Shown piece by piece: positions 18,408 through 27,489 of a stretch of 64,000 nucleotides of DNA. The first letter of the stretch is position 1; each line of letters begins with the position of its first letter. The position numbers were made by a program, and so were the translations under genes. Below the pieces are notes generated by a model. The model searched no databases. It was not told where the DNA came from and saw only the letters and a program-made list of their open reading frames with translations. The stretch comes from FEN-1297 sp963834015 (lineage in GTDB: Bacteria; Bacteroidota; Ignavibacteria; Ignavibacteriales; Ignavibacteriaceae), in assembly GCA_963834015.1 (NCBI GenBank), contig CAWIAG010000001.1:62001-126000 (forward strand), written 5' to 3'.

Positions 18408-18656
18408 TTATTTGGCTTTGGCGTACTTCTTATTGAATTTTTCAACACGGCCGGCAGTATCCAATAATTTCTGTTTACCTGTAAAAAATGGGTGTGATCC
18501 GCTGGATATTTCTAACTTTACTAATGGATAAGTATTGCCGTCTTCCCACTTAATTGTATCAGCAGTTTGAATTGTGGAACGGGTTAAAATTGCAAATTCA
18601 CATGAAGCATCTTGAAAGACAACCGGTCTGTAATTCGGGTGAATTCCTTTTTTCAT
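18408..18656 (-). CDS. rpmE2: 50S ribosomal protein L31 type B
   Basis: An 82-residue ribosomal protein starting MKKGIHPNYRPVVFQD, the form of L31 that lacks the CxxC zinc-binding motifs. SGSHPFFTGKQKLLDTAGRVEKF is the conserved C-terminal part, and the 82-residue length is normal for type B. It is monocistronic, with its own terminator. Confidence 0.97.
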   Translation of the reverse strand: MKKGIHPNYRPVVFQDASCEFAILTRSTIQTADTIKWEDGNTYPLVKLEISSGSHPFFTGKQKLLDTAGRVEKFNKKYAKAK

Positions 18657-18895
18657 ATTCCTAACCTAGCAGTTTTATATTGTTTAATTAAAATTTAAAC
18701 ACAAATATAGAAAATATTAACGTCAATTTCAAAAGATCGATATCCTTATTTTATGCAGTATTTTGAGAATTTTAAAGGATATTAATCATTTTTCTCAATA
18801 TGTACACTTTTGCTTATCAGCTTTTAATCATTTAAAACCACCTTAAATTGCTAAAAAATTGAACAAAAACTAAAAAAATAAGCAAATTTTTAAAT

Positions 18896-19909
18896 TTATT
18901 GGATAATTTCGGCAAGAAGGATTGTAATAATAGATTTATTATCAGAGGAAGTAGTCTTGATTGAAAGATCAGCCTTAAGCAAGGATTGTACAGTTCTATA
19001 CAGATCTTTATCAGAATAAATTTTTCTCGCGTTTAGGTGGTCTTTATAGTAATATGGGTGCGTTCCCACCATTCTTGCTGCAGCCTGATCCGGAATTTTT
19101 TTTACTATCAGTTCATTTATTTTTGAGAGACCGGTAAAAAATCTGGTAAGCATGTGAACTATGTAAGTTGGTTCGGACCCTTTTTCCAGCATATTGTATG
19201 CAATTTTTAAAGATCCGGCTTTGTCTTTTCTACCAATAGCATTTTGAAGATCGAAGATATTATATTCTCTGAGCGATGTTGATAATAATTTTATTGAATC
19301 CAATGAAATTTCACGGTTTTCGTTTAGGTAAACAAGAATTTTATCCAACTGTGCTTCCAGCATCTCCCTGTTTTCACCAACAATGTCAATTAACATACGC
19401 GCATTTTCTAAGGAAATACTTTTACCTTTTCCTTTAACTTTTTCTACCAGCCATTGAACAAGACTTTCCCCATTTAAAACTTTACCTTCATACATAAATT
19501 TGTTATTAATAAGGCTTTTATATGGCTCAATCTCCAGGTTTGAAATAGAACCGGTATTCACAATAAGCAATACAGTAAAACCCGGAGTTGAATTGATATA
19601 AGAAGTAAGCTTTTTCTTATCCTTTATCTTTTCAAATCCCTTTATAATAACTAACTTTTTTCCTGAACCGAACGGAAAGGCAGAAGCAAAATTTAATATA
19701 TCAGTTAGATCACTATCTTCACCGTAAAATGTTTCTTTATCAAAGTCGGATTCAACGAAGGGTCTTACTGCTTCTTCTACCATTGTTGAACCCGCTTCAA
19801 TTGAATATGAATCCTCTCCTAAAAAAAAATAAATTGGAGATATTTTCCCTTTTAGCAATTCATTCTTTATTTGACTTATTACTGGGATATTAACTTTTGT
19901 CTTTGCCAT
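18896..19909 (-). CDS. holA: DNA polymerase III delta subunit
   Basis: The 337-residue clamp-loader delta subunit opens the sliding clamp in replication. The N-terminal AAA+-like fold begins with PIYFFLGEDSYSIEAG. It contains FPFGSGKKLVIIKGFEKI and GKGKSISLENARMLIDIVGENREML, and ends in the delta C-terminal helical domain (EYNIFDLQNAIGRKDKAGSLKI). There is no functional Walker A motif, as expected for delta. It is separated from rpmE2 by about 240 bases of AT-rich sequence in which no gene is seen. Confidence 0.93.
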   Translation of the reverse strand: MAKTKVNIPVISQIKNELLKGKISPIYFFLGEDSYSIEAGSTMVEEAVRPFVESDFDKETFYGEDSDLTDILNFASAFPFGSGKKLVIIKGFEKIKDKKKLTSYINSTPGFTVLLIVNTGSISNLEIEPYKSLINNKFMYEGKVLNGESLVQWLVEKVKGKGKSISLENARMLIDIVGENREMLEAQLDKILVYLNENREISLDSIKLLSTSLREYNIFDLQNAIGRKDKAGSLKIAYNMLEKGSEPTYIVHMLTRFFTGLSKINELIVKKIPDQAAARMVGTHPYYYKDHLNARKIYSDKDLYRTVQSLLKADLSIKTTSSDNKSIITILLAEIIQ

Positions 19910-20022
19910 AAAATTTTTTACTTAATCCTGATTTTACCTCTCGAAAAAAATGTTTTTGATTTTATCATTCAAGAATTTTCTTATTTAGGGATATTTAGGA
20001 TATAAGTAAATTTATAGTTATT

Positions 20023-20619
20023 TTATTTATTTTTAGCTCTGTGTATAATGGTAACTGAGTCAATTACTACTTTAGTTACCGGCATATCATTAGGCTTAGT
20101 AGTTTTAACCTTTCCAATTTCTTTGAGTACATCCATTCCTCCCACAACCCTTCCGAAAATTGTATGATGATAGTTTAACCACGGAGTAGGTGCCAAAGTA
20201 ATAAAGAATTGGCTTCCATTAGTGTTTGGGCCTCTGTTAGCCATAGCAAGTATTCCTGTAGAATCAAATTTAATATTCTGGTTAAATTCGTCGTCAAAGA
20301 ACCCGCCCCAGGCACTTGCACCACCCGTACCGTTTCCGTTCGGATCCCCGCCTTGAATCATAAAATCTTCTATTACCCTGTGAAATGTCAGCCCATTATA
20401 ATAACTTTTTTTAGCTAATTCTATAAAATTTTCTGATGCTTTGGGAGCAAACAGCGGCAATAGTTGGCATTCTATAGTACCCATATTCGTGTTAATTTGA
20501 GCTACAATTATTGAATCTGATGATATTGTTGAATCACTCATTGAATTCCTTTGTTTGTTTTGGTTGCATCCTAATACTAAAGTAGTTAAAAAAAGAATTA
20601 GTAATAATATTTTTTTCAT
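20023..20619 (-). CDS. Lipoprotein cyclophilin-type peptidyl-prolyl isomerase
   Basis: A 198-residue cyclophilin with a lipoprotein signal (lipobox LVLGC, cysteine 17), so it probably folds proteins in the periplasm or at the outer membrane. The cyclophilin core is intact: FHRVIEDFMIQGGDPNGNGTGG holds the catalytic arginine, and NGSQFFITLAPTPWLN follows. The ATG at 20619 was chosen because AAAGGAG lies a few bases upstream and the signal peptide begins there; a longer frame up to 20691 would place a non-signal extension in front. It stands alone between holA and the beta-barrel gene. Confidence 0.92.
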   Translation of the reverse strand: MKKILLLILFLTTLVLGCNQNKQRNSMSDSTISSDSIIVAQINTNMGTIECQLLPLFAPKASENFIELAKKSYYNGLTFHRVIEDFMIQGGDPNGNGTGGASAWGGFFDDEFNQNIKFDSTGILAMANRGPNTNGSQFFITLAPTPWLNYHHTIFGRVVGGMDVLKEIGKVKTTKPNDMPVTKVVIDSVTIIHRAKNK

Positions 20620-20791
20620 ATTTTCTCCTTTGGTTGAATATTGTGCATTGAATATAGAATAAAAATTATGGTTCAATCCGCTTCCTGCCATGGAATGAAT
20701 ATATTAGCTCTAAAATTTTAAGTTATTATTAAAGAATTAATAGAAAATTCAACTAAAAATAAAACCATTCTTAATTATTCAATTAAAGTTT

Positions 20792-21439
20792 CTAAAAAAT
20801 GTAAGATACTCCAAGATGAATCCCTGCAGAAAGAGAATTAAAGTTTACGTTCGCATTATTAACGGGGTTAACTAAATATGAACTGCCGTTTTTTGGCTCA
20901 CCGTTAAAATCGTATCTCAGGTCAACCCCAATATTAGCATAGAAGTTGTCACTTAATTGTGTATTTCCTTCTGCTTTAATTATTAATCCAAAACCAAGTG
21001 AACTATAAGTAAATACTGGTTCCGCCGGCAGTTGTTGATTAACACTGGTAAAACTAGGGCCAACGCCGCCGCCAAATTTTAAATTATATCCCTTACCGCT
21101 TATAACATAATAGTTTAACAATCTCGGCATAATAAAATCATAACTTATTTTGTATAATCCCGGGTTATAAGAAAAATTGTATGAATTATACATATAAGAA
21201 AAATCCAAACTTATTTCATAGCTATCATTTACAAAATAACCCGCTTCACCCGAAAATACTATAGAAGAATTAAAAACTCCAAGTTGTTGATTTGACGGGG
21301 CAAAGTTTTCATTTAAATAATTAATTAATGAAGGAGTATTTACTATAGATATTCCCATCCCGGCACGGAAATCATACTGTGCATATAATGTTTCTGAAAC
21401 AAGTAATACCGAAAAAATTAAAAATATATATATTTTCAT
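20792..21439 (-). CDS. Outer-membrane beta-barrel-like protein
   Basis: A 215-residue protein with a signal peptide (hydrophobic core, cleavage near LYAQ) and alternating beta strands rich in Gly, Tyr and Asn (YEISLDFSYMYNSYNF, LKFGGGVGPSF). It ends in GVSYIF, a terminal aromatic residue typical of outer-membrane barrels. No specific family was recognised. Its ATG overlaps the stop codon of the flippase-like gene (ATGA), so it should be translationally coupled to the lolA-flippase pair. A role in envelope maintenance is inferred from that context. Confidence 0.7.
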   Translation of the reverse strand: MKIYIFLIFSVLLVSETLYAQYDFRAGMGISIVNTPSLINYLNENFAPSNQQLGVFNSSIVFSGEAGYFVNDSYEISLDFSYMYNSYNFSYNPGLYKISYDFIMPRLLNYYVISGKGYNLKFGGGVGPSFTSVNQQLPAEPVFTYSSLGFGLIIKAEGNTQLSDNFYANIGVDLRYDFNGEPKNGSSYLVNPVNNANVNFNSLSAGIHLGVSYIF

Positions 21440-22482
21440 TTTTTAAGATCCGATTCTATTATTTTAAATAGATTATCATGTTGTTTATTTAATAAAAAGA
21501 AGAATAATAATGCAGTAAAAATAAATAAAAAGTAAGAAATAAAATGTGTCAATACAGCATAAGCCAAACTTTCTGATTGGGGAAAATGAAATAATAATGT
21601 AAGCACAGCAGTTGCAAGTGCATGATAAGAGCCTAAGCCGCCTGGTGTAGGAATAATTACTCCTATAGATCCGATACTCATCAGAACCCATGCCATTCCG
21701 AAAGTAACATTATTTTGCATGCCTAAAGTGTAGAAACCAAGGTAGGAATTAAGGGCATAGTTCAGCATTATCATAAGACTAAGCGCTATCGTATATAAAT
21801 AATTTTTTGTCCCTTTAAGACTTGAAAAACCTTGTACTAGCATTTCAAAGACGTGTACTGATTTATTTGCCATCCTAAATGAAAATAATCCTAAAACCTT
21901 GGTCACAGAATTATAAAATTTCTCTTTATAATGAATGATAAGAAATAGAAAAATAAATATCATTATTACAAATACAGTTGTAATATAAAGGGCAGATTTT
22001 AACCATGGAAAATTTATGTAAATACTTTTACTCCATATTATTGCAGAAAGCAAAACAGCCAGACAAAAGAAAATTACATCTATAACTCTTTCAAGAATCA
22101 CACTGCCGAACATTGATGGGCCGGATAAATCTTCCCACTTGCCAATTAATATTGCACGGGTTATTTCGCCAAGGCGTGGAACTACACAGCTCACTCCGTA
22201 ACCAACCATTATTGAACCGAAAAGATTTTTTAATGATGTATCCTTTTTTAAAGAACTAAGTATAACTTTCCACCTTAATGCACGCAAAAAATGTGATGAT
22301 AAATAGGATATGATTAAGATTATTATCCAGAAGATAGATGCATGAGAAACATATTGAAGTACTTTTTGCAAATCTACACCGCGGAAAGCAATATATAGAA
22401 AAATAATCGCAAGTAAAATTGGAAATAAATATTTCAACGAACCCTTTATGCGCTCAACAGATTTTTTATTATCGAAGGTCAA
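21436..22482 (-). CDS. Flippase-like integral membrane protein (UPF0104 / AglD-MprF N-terminal type)
   Basis: An integral membrane protein of the lysylphosphatidylglycerol synthase flippase-like family, with about eight transmembrane segments beginning at LKYLFPILLAIIFLYIAFRG. Conserved features include the FLRALRWKVIL segment and SIGSIGVIIPTPGGLGSYHALA. The family includes lipid or polyprenyl-linked sugar translocases; the substrate here is unknown. A TTG at 22482 with AAGGAAG upstream is the best start (348 residues), overlapping the lolA end by 14 bases. An upstream in-frame start at 22530 would add a non-conserved tail. Overlaps at both ends suggest translational coupling with lolA and the barrel gene. 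Confidence 0.85.
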   Translation of the reverse strand: MTFDNKKSVERIKGSLKYLFPILLAIIFLYIAFRGVDLQKVLQYVSHASIFWIIILIISYLSSHFLRALRWKVILSSLKKDTSLKNLFGSIMVGYGVSCVVPRLGEITRAILIGKWEDLSGPSMFGSVILERVIDVIFFCLAVLLSAIIWSKSIYINFPWLKSALYITTVFVIMIFIFLFLIIHYKEKFYNSVTKVLGLFSFRMANKSVHVFEMLVQGFSSLKGTKNYLYTIALSLMIMLNYALNSYLGFYTLGMQNNVTFGMAWVLMSIGSIGVIIPTPGGLGSYHALATAVLTLLFHFPQSESLAYAVLTHFISYFLFIFTALLFFFLLNKQHDNLFKIIESDLKK

Positions 22483-23074
22483 TAACTTTGCTTCCTTTAG
22501 GGGGTGTAAATGAAAAAGTTGAAATTCCAAGGCTTTTATTAAGTTGATAATTAGAAAATTCTATTTGTATGTGATTGCTAGTTTGGTCAGTCAGATTAAT
22601 CTTTTGGATCAAGTTGCCTGGGTTTATGTAAATTAAAGCATTTTTAAAGATTAATCCTGATTTATTAGGGAAAAGATTTAGAATATTTAAATCGCCGTCT
22701 TTATCTGAAGTTACTTTGCATTGTAAAGGGTATTCATTTATAATACGTTGCAATGATATAATTGAAGGATCATCCGGATTATAGTTGCTGATGATAACTT
22801 TATTCTCTTTTTTATTATAGCTCCAGTTTGTAACCCCGTCTGATACTATTACTAAATTTTTTAATTCTAATCTCATTTTATTTGTTCTCCCATAGAAAAA
22901 TTTTCCGGCTAATGTAACTTTTCCATTTGAGGATTGCCGGAAATCAGCAGAAAGATCGGAAATTGAATTAAATTTATTCTGGAGTAATTTAACTAATTGG
23001 TCTGCGTTCCCTGATGCTGACAAGGAGAATGTAAGAAAAAATAAATTAATGATTATTATAGGTTTTATTTTCAT
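22469..23074 (-). CDS. lolA: LolA-like outer-membrane lipoprotein carrier
   Basis: A 201-residue periplasmic protein with an N-terminal signal peptide (residues 1-20) and the LolA fold pattern: ISDLSADFRQSSNGK, then AGKFFYGRTNKMRLELK and the strand VIVSDGVTNWSYNKKENKVII. LolA ferries lipoproteins from the LolCDE transporter to the outer membrane; lolCDE is not in the window. The 3' end overlaps the flippase-like gene. Sequence divergence is high, so lolA is used as a family name. Confidence 0.85.
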   Translation of the reverse strand: MKIKPIIIINLFFLTFSLSASGNADQLVKLLQNKFNSISDLSADFRQSSNGKVTLAGKFFYGRTNKMRLELKNLVIVSDGVTNWSYNKKENKVIISNYNPDDPSIISLQRIINEYPLQCKVTSDKDGDLNILNLFPNKSGLIFKNALIYINPGNLIQKINLTDQTSNHIQIEFSNYQLNKSLGISTFSFTPPKGSKVIDLR

Positions 23075-23143
23075 ATCAATAAAAAATAAGTTATTTAGTG
23101 GTGGAAATTTATAAAAATAGTTTATTAAAAGAATATGTAAAAT

Positions 23144-24091
23144 TTATAGCTGGATACTTTCTATTTCATTGAATATTCTCATATCTACCGCTGTAATACC
23201 ATTTTGTGAGTCTATATATATGTTCTTAAATTTTGCTCCCCAGACTAATTCATCAATGGTATATGATGAACGTGAATGTACTGACTGGGAAAATGTATCG
23301 TCAAATGCTTTAATTAGTATTAAAAATTCTGCCCCTGCTTTTTTTAATTCATCGAACGTAATCCTGTACATAGGGCTGTCTTCATTAATTGGGTGAACAA
23401 TTGTCCAGGTTAACGGGAAAAAATTTATCACCTTTCTTTCAAGCGGTAATTCGAAAAATCTCCTCACTATCTGTTCTCTTTCAGTAACTTTCATACTTAA
23501 GATAACCACAGTATCAACGTCTATTAGTTGATTTTTTCGGGCATTTGCTATTCTAAACTCAAACGCAGTTATTCCCCTGTATGGAGCAATGACTGCTCTT
23601 TTACTATATAAAATTTTTGCGTTTGGCCGGGAAAATCTGCCGTATAATAATCCGGTTGCAAGAGCAAATCCCAGAAGCCCTGTCATGGATTCAATCAGAG
23701 AAACTGTGCTTGCCCAAAATCCTATTGGATGAATTACACCGTAACCTACTGTAGTAATCGTCTGTCCACTGAAAAAGTAAGCATCAAGAAATTGTCCCCA
23801 AAATGTTGTCCCGGTAATTCCTCCCAAATGATTGATACCAATCAGAGTGTAGATGGAGGCGAATAAAAAATTAATCACAAAATAAGAAAGAACAACAACA
23901 CAATTAAACTTCAACCATGTCATTTCTACCAGCGAATGGTAAAAGCTTAATGATTGAAAAAATGGAAGTCCTCTCCTCTCAACATTAAAAGAACCATCTT
24001 TATTTATTAAACGCCGCTTTTGAGATGATACTTTAAGACCAAAACCCAAATCACTAAATTCATTTTGAGCTGGAAAATGCTTCTTATTCAT
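23144..24091 (-). CDS. Inward-rectifier (KirBac-type) potassium channel
   Basis: A 315-residue channel with two transmembrane helices flanking a pore loop. The selectivity filter TTVGYG is at residues 113-118. TM1 is about residues 62-84, and TM2 (about 126-150) contains E134 and ends at LLYGRFSRP. The C-terminal cytoplasmic domain (residues 155-300) has the immunoglobulin-like Kir pattern, including AFEFRIANARKNQL. It should form a tetrameric potassium channel in the inner membrane, gated by the cytoplasmic domain. It lies between ftsK and lolA and appears to be transcribed alone. Confidence 0.9.
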   Translation of the reverse strand: MNKKHFPAQNEFSDLGFGLKVSSQKRRLINKDGSFNVERRGLPFFQSLSFYHSLVEMTWLKFNCVVVLSYFVINFLFASIYTLIGINHLGGITGTTFWGQFLDAYFFSGQTITTVGYGVIHPIGFWASTVSLIESMTGLLGFALATGLLYGRFSRPNAKILYSKRAVIAPYRGITAFEFRIANARKNQLIDVDTVVILSMKVTEREQIVRRFFELPLERKVINFFPLTWTIVHPINEDSPMYRITFDELKKAGAEFLILIKAFDDTFSQSVHSRSSYTIDELVWGAKFKNIYIDSQNGITAVDMRIFNEIESIQL

Positions 24092-24251
24092 ATTATCTTA
24101 TCTTTATTATCAGTTGTTTAATAAAAGAGATGAAAGAACAGTACAAGGAATTATAATAATTAGTAAATGTTTTACTTTCAAATGTGGTTCTATTTGCGAC
24201 AATGTAAAAATAATCTGGCTTCAATTATTATGAATAACCTTGTCCTATTAT

Positions 24252-26690
24252 TTAAAGGGACCGCAAGATAGTTTCAAGCTGTTCATCGTTTTCCACAAGA
24301 ACAGTTCTAGCTTTGCTTCCGTCATTTGGACCCACTATTCCGGCTTCCTCAAGTTGATCGACAATTCTTGCAGCTCTGGAGTAACCGAGTTTTAGTCTAC
24401 GCTGTAATAATGAAACAGAACCCTGCTGATGCCTTACAATTATCCGCGCGGCATCCTCGAACATAGGGTCAAGATCTGCCAAAAATCCGCCGGCTGTATC
24501 TTTTTTCTTTTCATAAAGTGAAGGAAGAAAATATGGCTTTGAATAACCAGGTTGTAAATTAATGTAATTTGTTAATTTTTCTACTTCTTCGGTAGAGATG
24601 AAAGCATTTTGAATCCTTATTGGTTTCGGTGACCCGGTAGGGAGGAATAGCATGTCACCTCTTCCCAGAAGCTGTTCTGCTCCGTTCATATCAAGAATAG
24701 TACGTGAATCGATCTTTGTCGCCACTTGGTAGGCAATTCTTGCACTGAAGTTTGCCTTAATTACACCTGTAATAACATTTACCGAAGGGCGTTGTGTAGC
24801 TAAAACTAAATGAATACCAACCGCCCTGGCCAATTGTGCAAGACGTGCAATAGGCTCTTCAACTTCTTTACCTGCTGTAATCATTAAGTCTGCTAGTTCA
24901 TCAATAATAACAATCAAATATGGAATGGGATGATGTTTAATTTCATCAGTATCTTTTGGCCTCTTTTTAGGGTCAATAACTTTTTGGTTGTAATCTACAA
25001 TATTTCTTACTCCTGCCTTAGCAAGTTTATCATATCTTTTTTCCATTTCATATTCAACCGACTTTAACAAAATCACGGCATTTTGCGGGTTAGTGATTAT
25101 TTCTTCTTCAAGGTCGGGTGAAACTGCCAGGTAATGGCGACGCAGTTTATTATAAAATGAAAGTTCTATCTTTTTAGGGTCTATCATTATAAGCTTTACT
25201 TCAGAAGGTTGCTTTGTATAAAGTAAGCTTGCTATAATCATATTTATTCCGACACTTTTACCCGAACCGGTCGAGCCGGCTATAAGTAGATGAGGCATCT
25301 TTGAAAGATCTGCTGTGTATACTTCACCATTAATCTGTTTCCCTAACGCAATTGGAAGTTCGTGTTTAATTTCTGAAATTTTGCTGAGAACAGAGCGTGC
25401 ATTAACCAATGAAGCTTCAGCATTTGGGATTTCAACACCAATTGCACTTTTGCCCGGTATTGGAGCAATAATTCTAATCCCCCGTGCAGCAAGAGCTAGT
25501 GCAATATCGTGTTCCAGTCCGACAATACGGCTTATCTTTACTCCGGGAGCTGGTACTATTTCGTATAGAGTTACAACTGGTCCTGGAGTGACTGAAATAT
25601 CCTTTATATCTATGTCAAACAATTTTAATTTCTCTTTAAGAAGTTCGGCATTTCGTTTAAGTTCTTCTTCCGCAACCTTAAAATTTTCCTTCGGAATTGG
25701 CTCAAGTAAATCCAGGCCGGGTTTTTTATAACTGATTTTTTCTTCCCATTGGTTTGGGAGATCAACTTCTTTATCTTTATCAATTTCTTTAACTGGAATC
25801 TCACCGGTTTTTCCTAAGTCTACCTTTTTATGTTCTTCATTCTGAATTTCATTTACTACCTGTTTGGCTGGTGTTTCATCTTTCCGGATAATTCTTATTC
25901 TCGTCTGCTCTTTTAATTCATCTTCCTTTAGCTCTTCAACAGAAGGGGATTTAAACCTGTCTTTACTAAAAAGTTTTTTCTTACTTTTTCCCAATTCTTT
26001 GATTTTATTAAGATTTGAGTTGTCTTTTTGAAGAGCTGAGCCATTCACGGAGTCAGTCATGTTTTCTTCAGAGAAGTGAGCAAAAAGAGAATTAATATCA
26101 TGGAAAATATTTTCTATTTTAATATCAAATGCTAATATCAATATTATAATCGCTGCTGTTAAAAGAAATATTATACTACCAATTCCGCCTAGTAAATGGC
26201 TTAGCGATAGACCAAGGTAGTCCCCTACCGAACCGGAAAGTTCATATACATCCGAAAAGATCTGAAAATGTATTCTTAATATCCCGAAAAAGGAAGAAAG
26301 TAAAATAGCAGAAATTATGATAAAATTAGAAGTATTAATTAATTTGCGAAAGCTGATTTTAACGAATATCGCCCCCCCCCAGGCCAGAAATAAAACAGGG
26401 AAAATAATAGAAAAAATGCCAAGCGTAGAATTTATAAAAAAATCAGATACATACGCTCCCAAAATTCCAAGCCAATTAAGTATGTTTTCGCCTTTGTGGT
26501 TAATGTAAAAATCAGAAAAGCTGTAGCTTAGGTTGGCCTTATCAAACCGGGAATAAGAAATTATACTTAACAGGATAAAAATGGAGAAAAGTATAATTAA
26601 TATGCCGAAAATTTTTTTCTTCTTGCCTGCAAATATTGACGGGAAATTCTCTTCGTTAGCCGATTTTTTTTGTTTAACCTTTTTCTTCAT
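24252..26690 (-). CDS. ftsK: DNA translocase FtsK
   Basis: The product, about 812 residues, is a FtsK/SpoIIIE translocase that pumps chromosome dimers through the septum. It has an N-terminal membrane domain (four predicted segments within residues 25-190), a charged linker, the alpha-beta motor with Walker A GSTGSGKS near residue 473, and the C-terminal gamma winged helix (SVSLLQRRLKLGYSRAARIVDQLEEAGIVG). The ATG at 26690 is preferred over an in-frame TTG at 26696. A run of nine C on the plus strand (26372-26380) encodes part of the membrane domain and is in frame here. The comB stop lies eight bases upstream of this ATG, so the two are co-transcribed. Confidence 0.95.
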   Translation of the reverse strand: MKKKVKQKKSANEENFPSIFAGKKKKIFGILIILFSIFILLSIISYSRFDKANLSYSFSDFYINHKGENILNWLGILGAYVSDFFINSTLGIFSIIFPVLFLAWGGAIFVKISFRKLINTSNFIIISAILLSSFFGILRIHFQIFSDVYELSGSVGDYLGLSLSHLLGGIGSIIFLLTAAIIILILAFDIKIENIFHDINSLFAHFSEENMTDSVNGSALQKDNSNLNKIKELGKSKKKLFSKDRFKSPSVEELKEDELKEQTRIRIIRKDETPAKQVVNEIQNEEHKKVDLGKTGEIPVKEIDKDKEVDLPNQWEEKISYKKPGLDLLEPIPKENFKVAEEELKRNAELLKEKLKLFDIDIKDISVTPGPVVTLYEIVPAPGVKISRIVGLEHDIALALAARGIRIIAPIPGKSAIGVEIPNAEASLVNARSVLSKISEIKHELPIALGKQINGEVYTADLSKMPHLLIAGSTGSGKSVGINMIIASLLYTKQPSEVKLIMIDPKKIELSFYNKLRRHYLAVSPDLEEEIITNPQNAVILLKSVEYEMEKRYDKLAKAGVRNIVDYNQKVIDPKKRPKDTDEIKHHPIPYLIVIIDELADLMITAGKEVEEPIARLAQLARAVGIHLVLATQRPSVNVITGVIKANFSARIAYQVATKIDSRTILDMNGAEQLLGRGDMLFLPTGSPKPIRIQNAFISTEEVEKLTNYINLQPGYSKPYFLPSLYEKKKDTAGGFLADLDPMFEDAARIIVRHQQGSVSLLQRRLKLGYSRAARIVDQLEEAGIVGPNDGSKARTVLVENDEQLETILRSL
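26372..26380. repeat. Nine-base homopolymer inside ftsK
   Basis: Nine consecutive C on the plus strand, read as G9 on the coding strand, encode Trp-Gly-Gly-Ala in the FtsK membrane domain. The gene is in frame with nine bases; gain or loss of one base would truncate FtsK after about 110 residues. Confidence 0.9.
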
Positions 26691-26698
26691 AGACAACC

Positions 26699-27466
26699 CT
26701 AATTAGTTTTGTCATCGGGCCCGTCCTGCTGGGAATTGACATTATCCGGTAAGAGTTTAATTGCTTGGCCATTAAGATACGGAATTACATTTGAACTATT
26801 CAATTTACTGCAGAACTTCAAATCTTCTTCAAAACCGTTTTCGATAAGTATTTTTCCATGTTCGGTTTCCCGCATCATCTTTAATATGTTTTTACCGAAT
26901 GAGTTACTTAATGATTGGCTTGCTCTTGCTGAATCGGATAAAATTAAATCTGTATTTAATTTTTCAATTTCGGAAATTAATTTTCCTGCGCACACTGAAT
27001 CTTCCATTGAAAAATTATTTGACCGGCCAGAGCAAATAATCTCCAAATCCTGATTTAATAAAGAAAGATGCTTTGCGAGTGTAGCAATATTTAAAAATGC
27101 GCATATAAAAAGATTAGAAGAAAATTTGGCTTTGGTAATGGCTTTAGTTCCGTTAGTTGTATAAAGAACAACTGATTTTCCGGCTACAATCTCAGGTGAA
27201 TATTCGAGAGGAGAGTTTCCTAATGCAAAACCTTCAATCTTCTTTGTATTTCGCTCACCTCCTAATAGAGTTTGCCAGCCAAACATACCACCGGAAACTT
27301 TAACTGCAAATTCTACTGTACCAACCGGGATAATTTCTTTAGCTCCGTTTTCCAATGCTGTAATTATTGTTGTAGTAGCGCGGAGGGCATCTATTACTAC
27401 CGAAGTTTTGCCGGTAAAATAGAGCTCTTCAACACTTACCGGCGAAAAGAGAATATTTATTTTCAT
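26699..27466 (-). CDS. comB: 2-phosphosulfolactate phosphatase (ComB) family protein
   Basis: A 255-residue ComB-family protein. In methanogens ComB removes phosphate from 2-phosphosulfolactate in coenzyme M synthesis; bacterial homologues can serve sulfolactate metabolism or unknown roles. Family motifs include VVIDALRATTTIITALENGA, TLLGGERNTKKIEGFALGNSPLEYS and LYTTNGTKAI. No ComA, ComC or sulfolactate dehydrogenase is visible here, so the substrate is open. It sits between gcvT (23-base gap) and ftsK (8-base gap) in one minus-strand transcription unit. Confidence 0.85.
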   Translation of the reverse strand: MKINILFSPVSVEELYFTGKTSVVIDALRATTTIITALENGAKEIIPVGTVEFAVKVSGGMFGWQTLLGGERNTKKIEGFALGNSPLEYSPEIVAGKSVVLYTTNGTKAITKAKFSSNLFICAFLNIATLAKHLSLLNQDLEIICSGRSNNFSMEDSVCAGKLISEIEKLNTDLILSDSARASQSLSNSFGKNILKMMRETEHGKILIENGFEEDLKFCSKLNSSNVIPYLNGQAIKLLPDNVNSQQDGPDDKTN

Positions 27467-27489
27467 ATTTATTTGCTTATTACCTGGAT

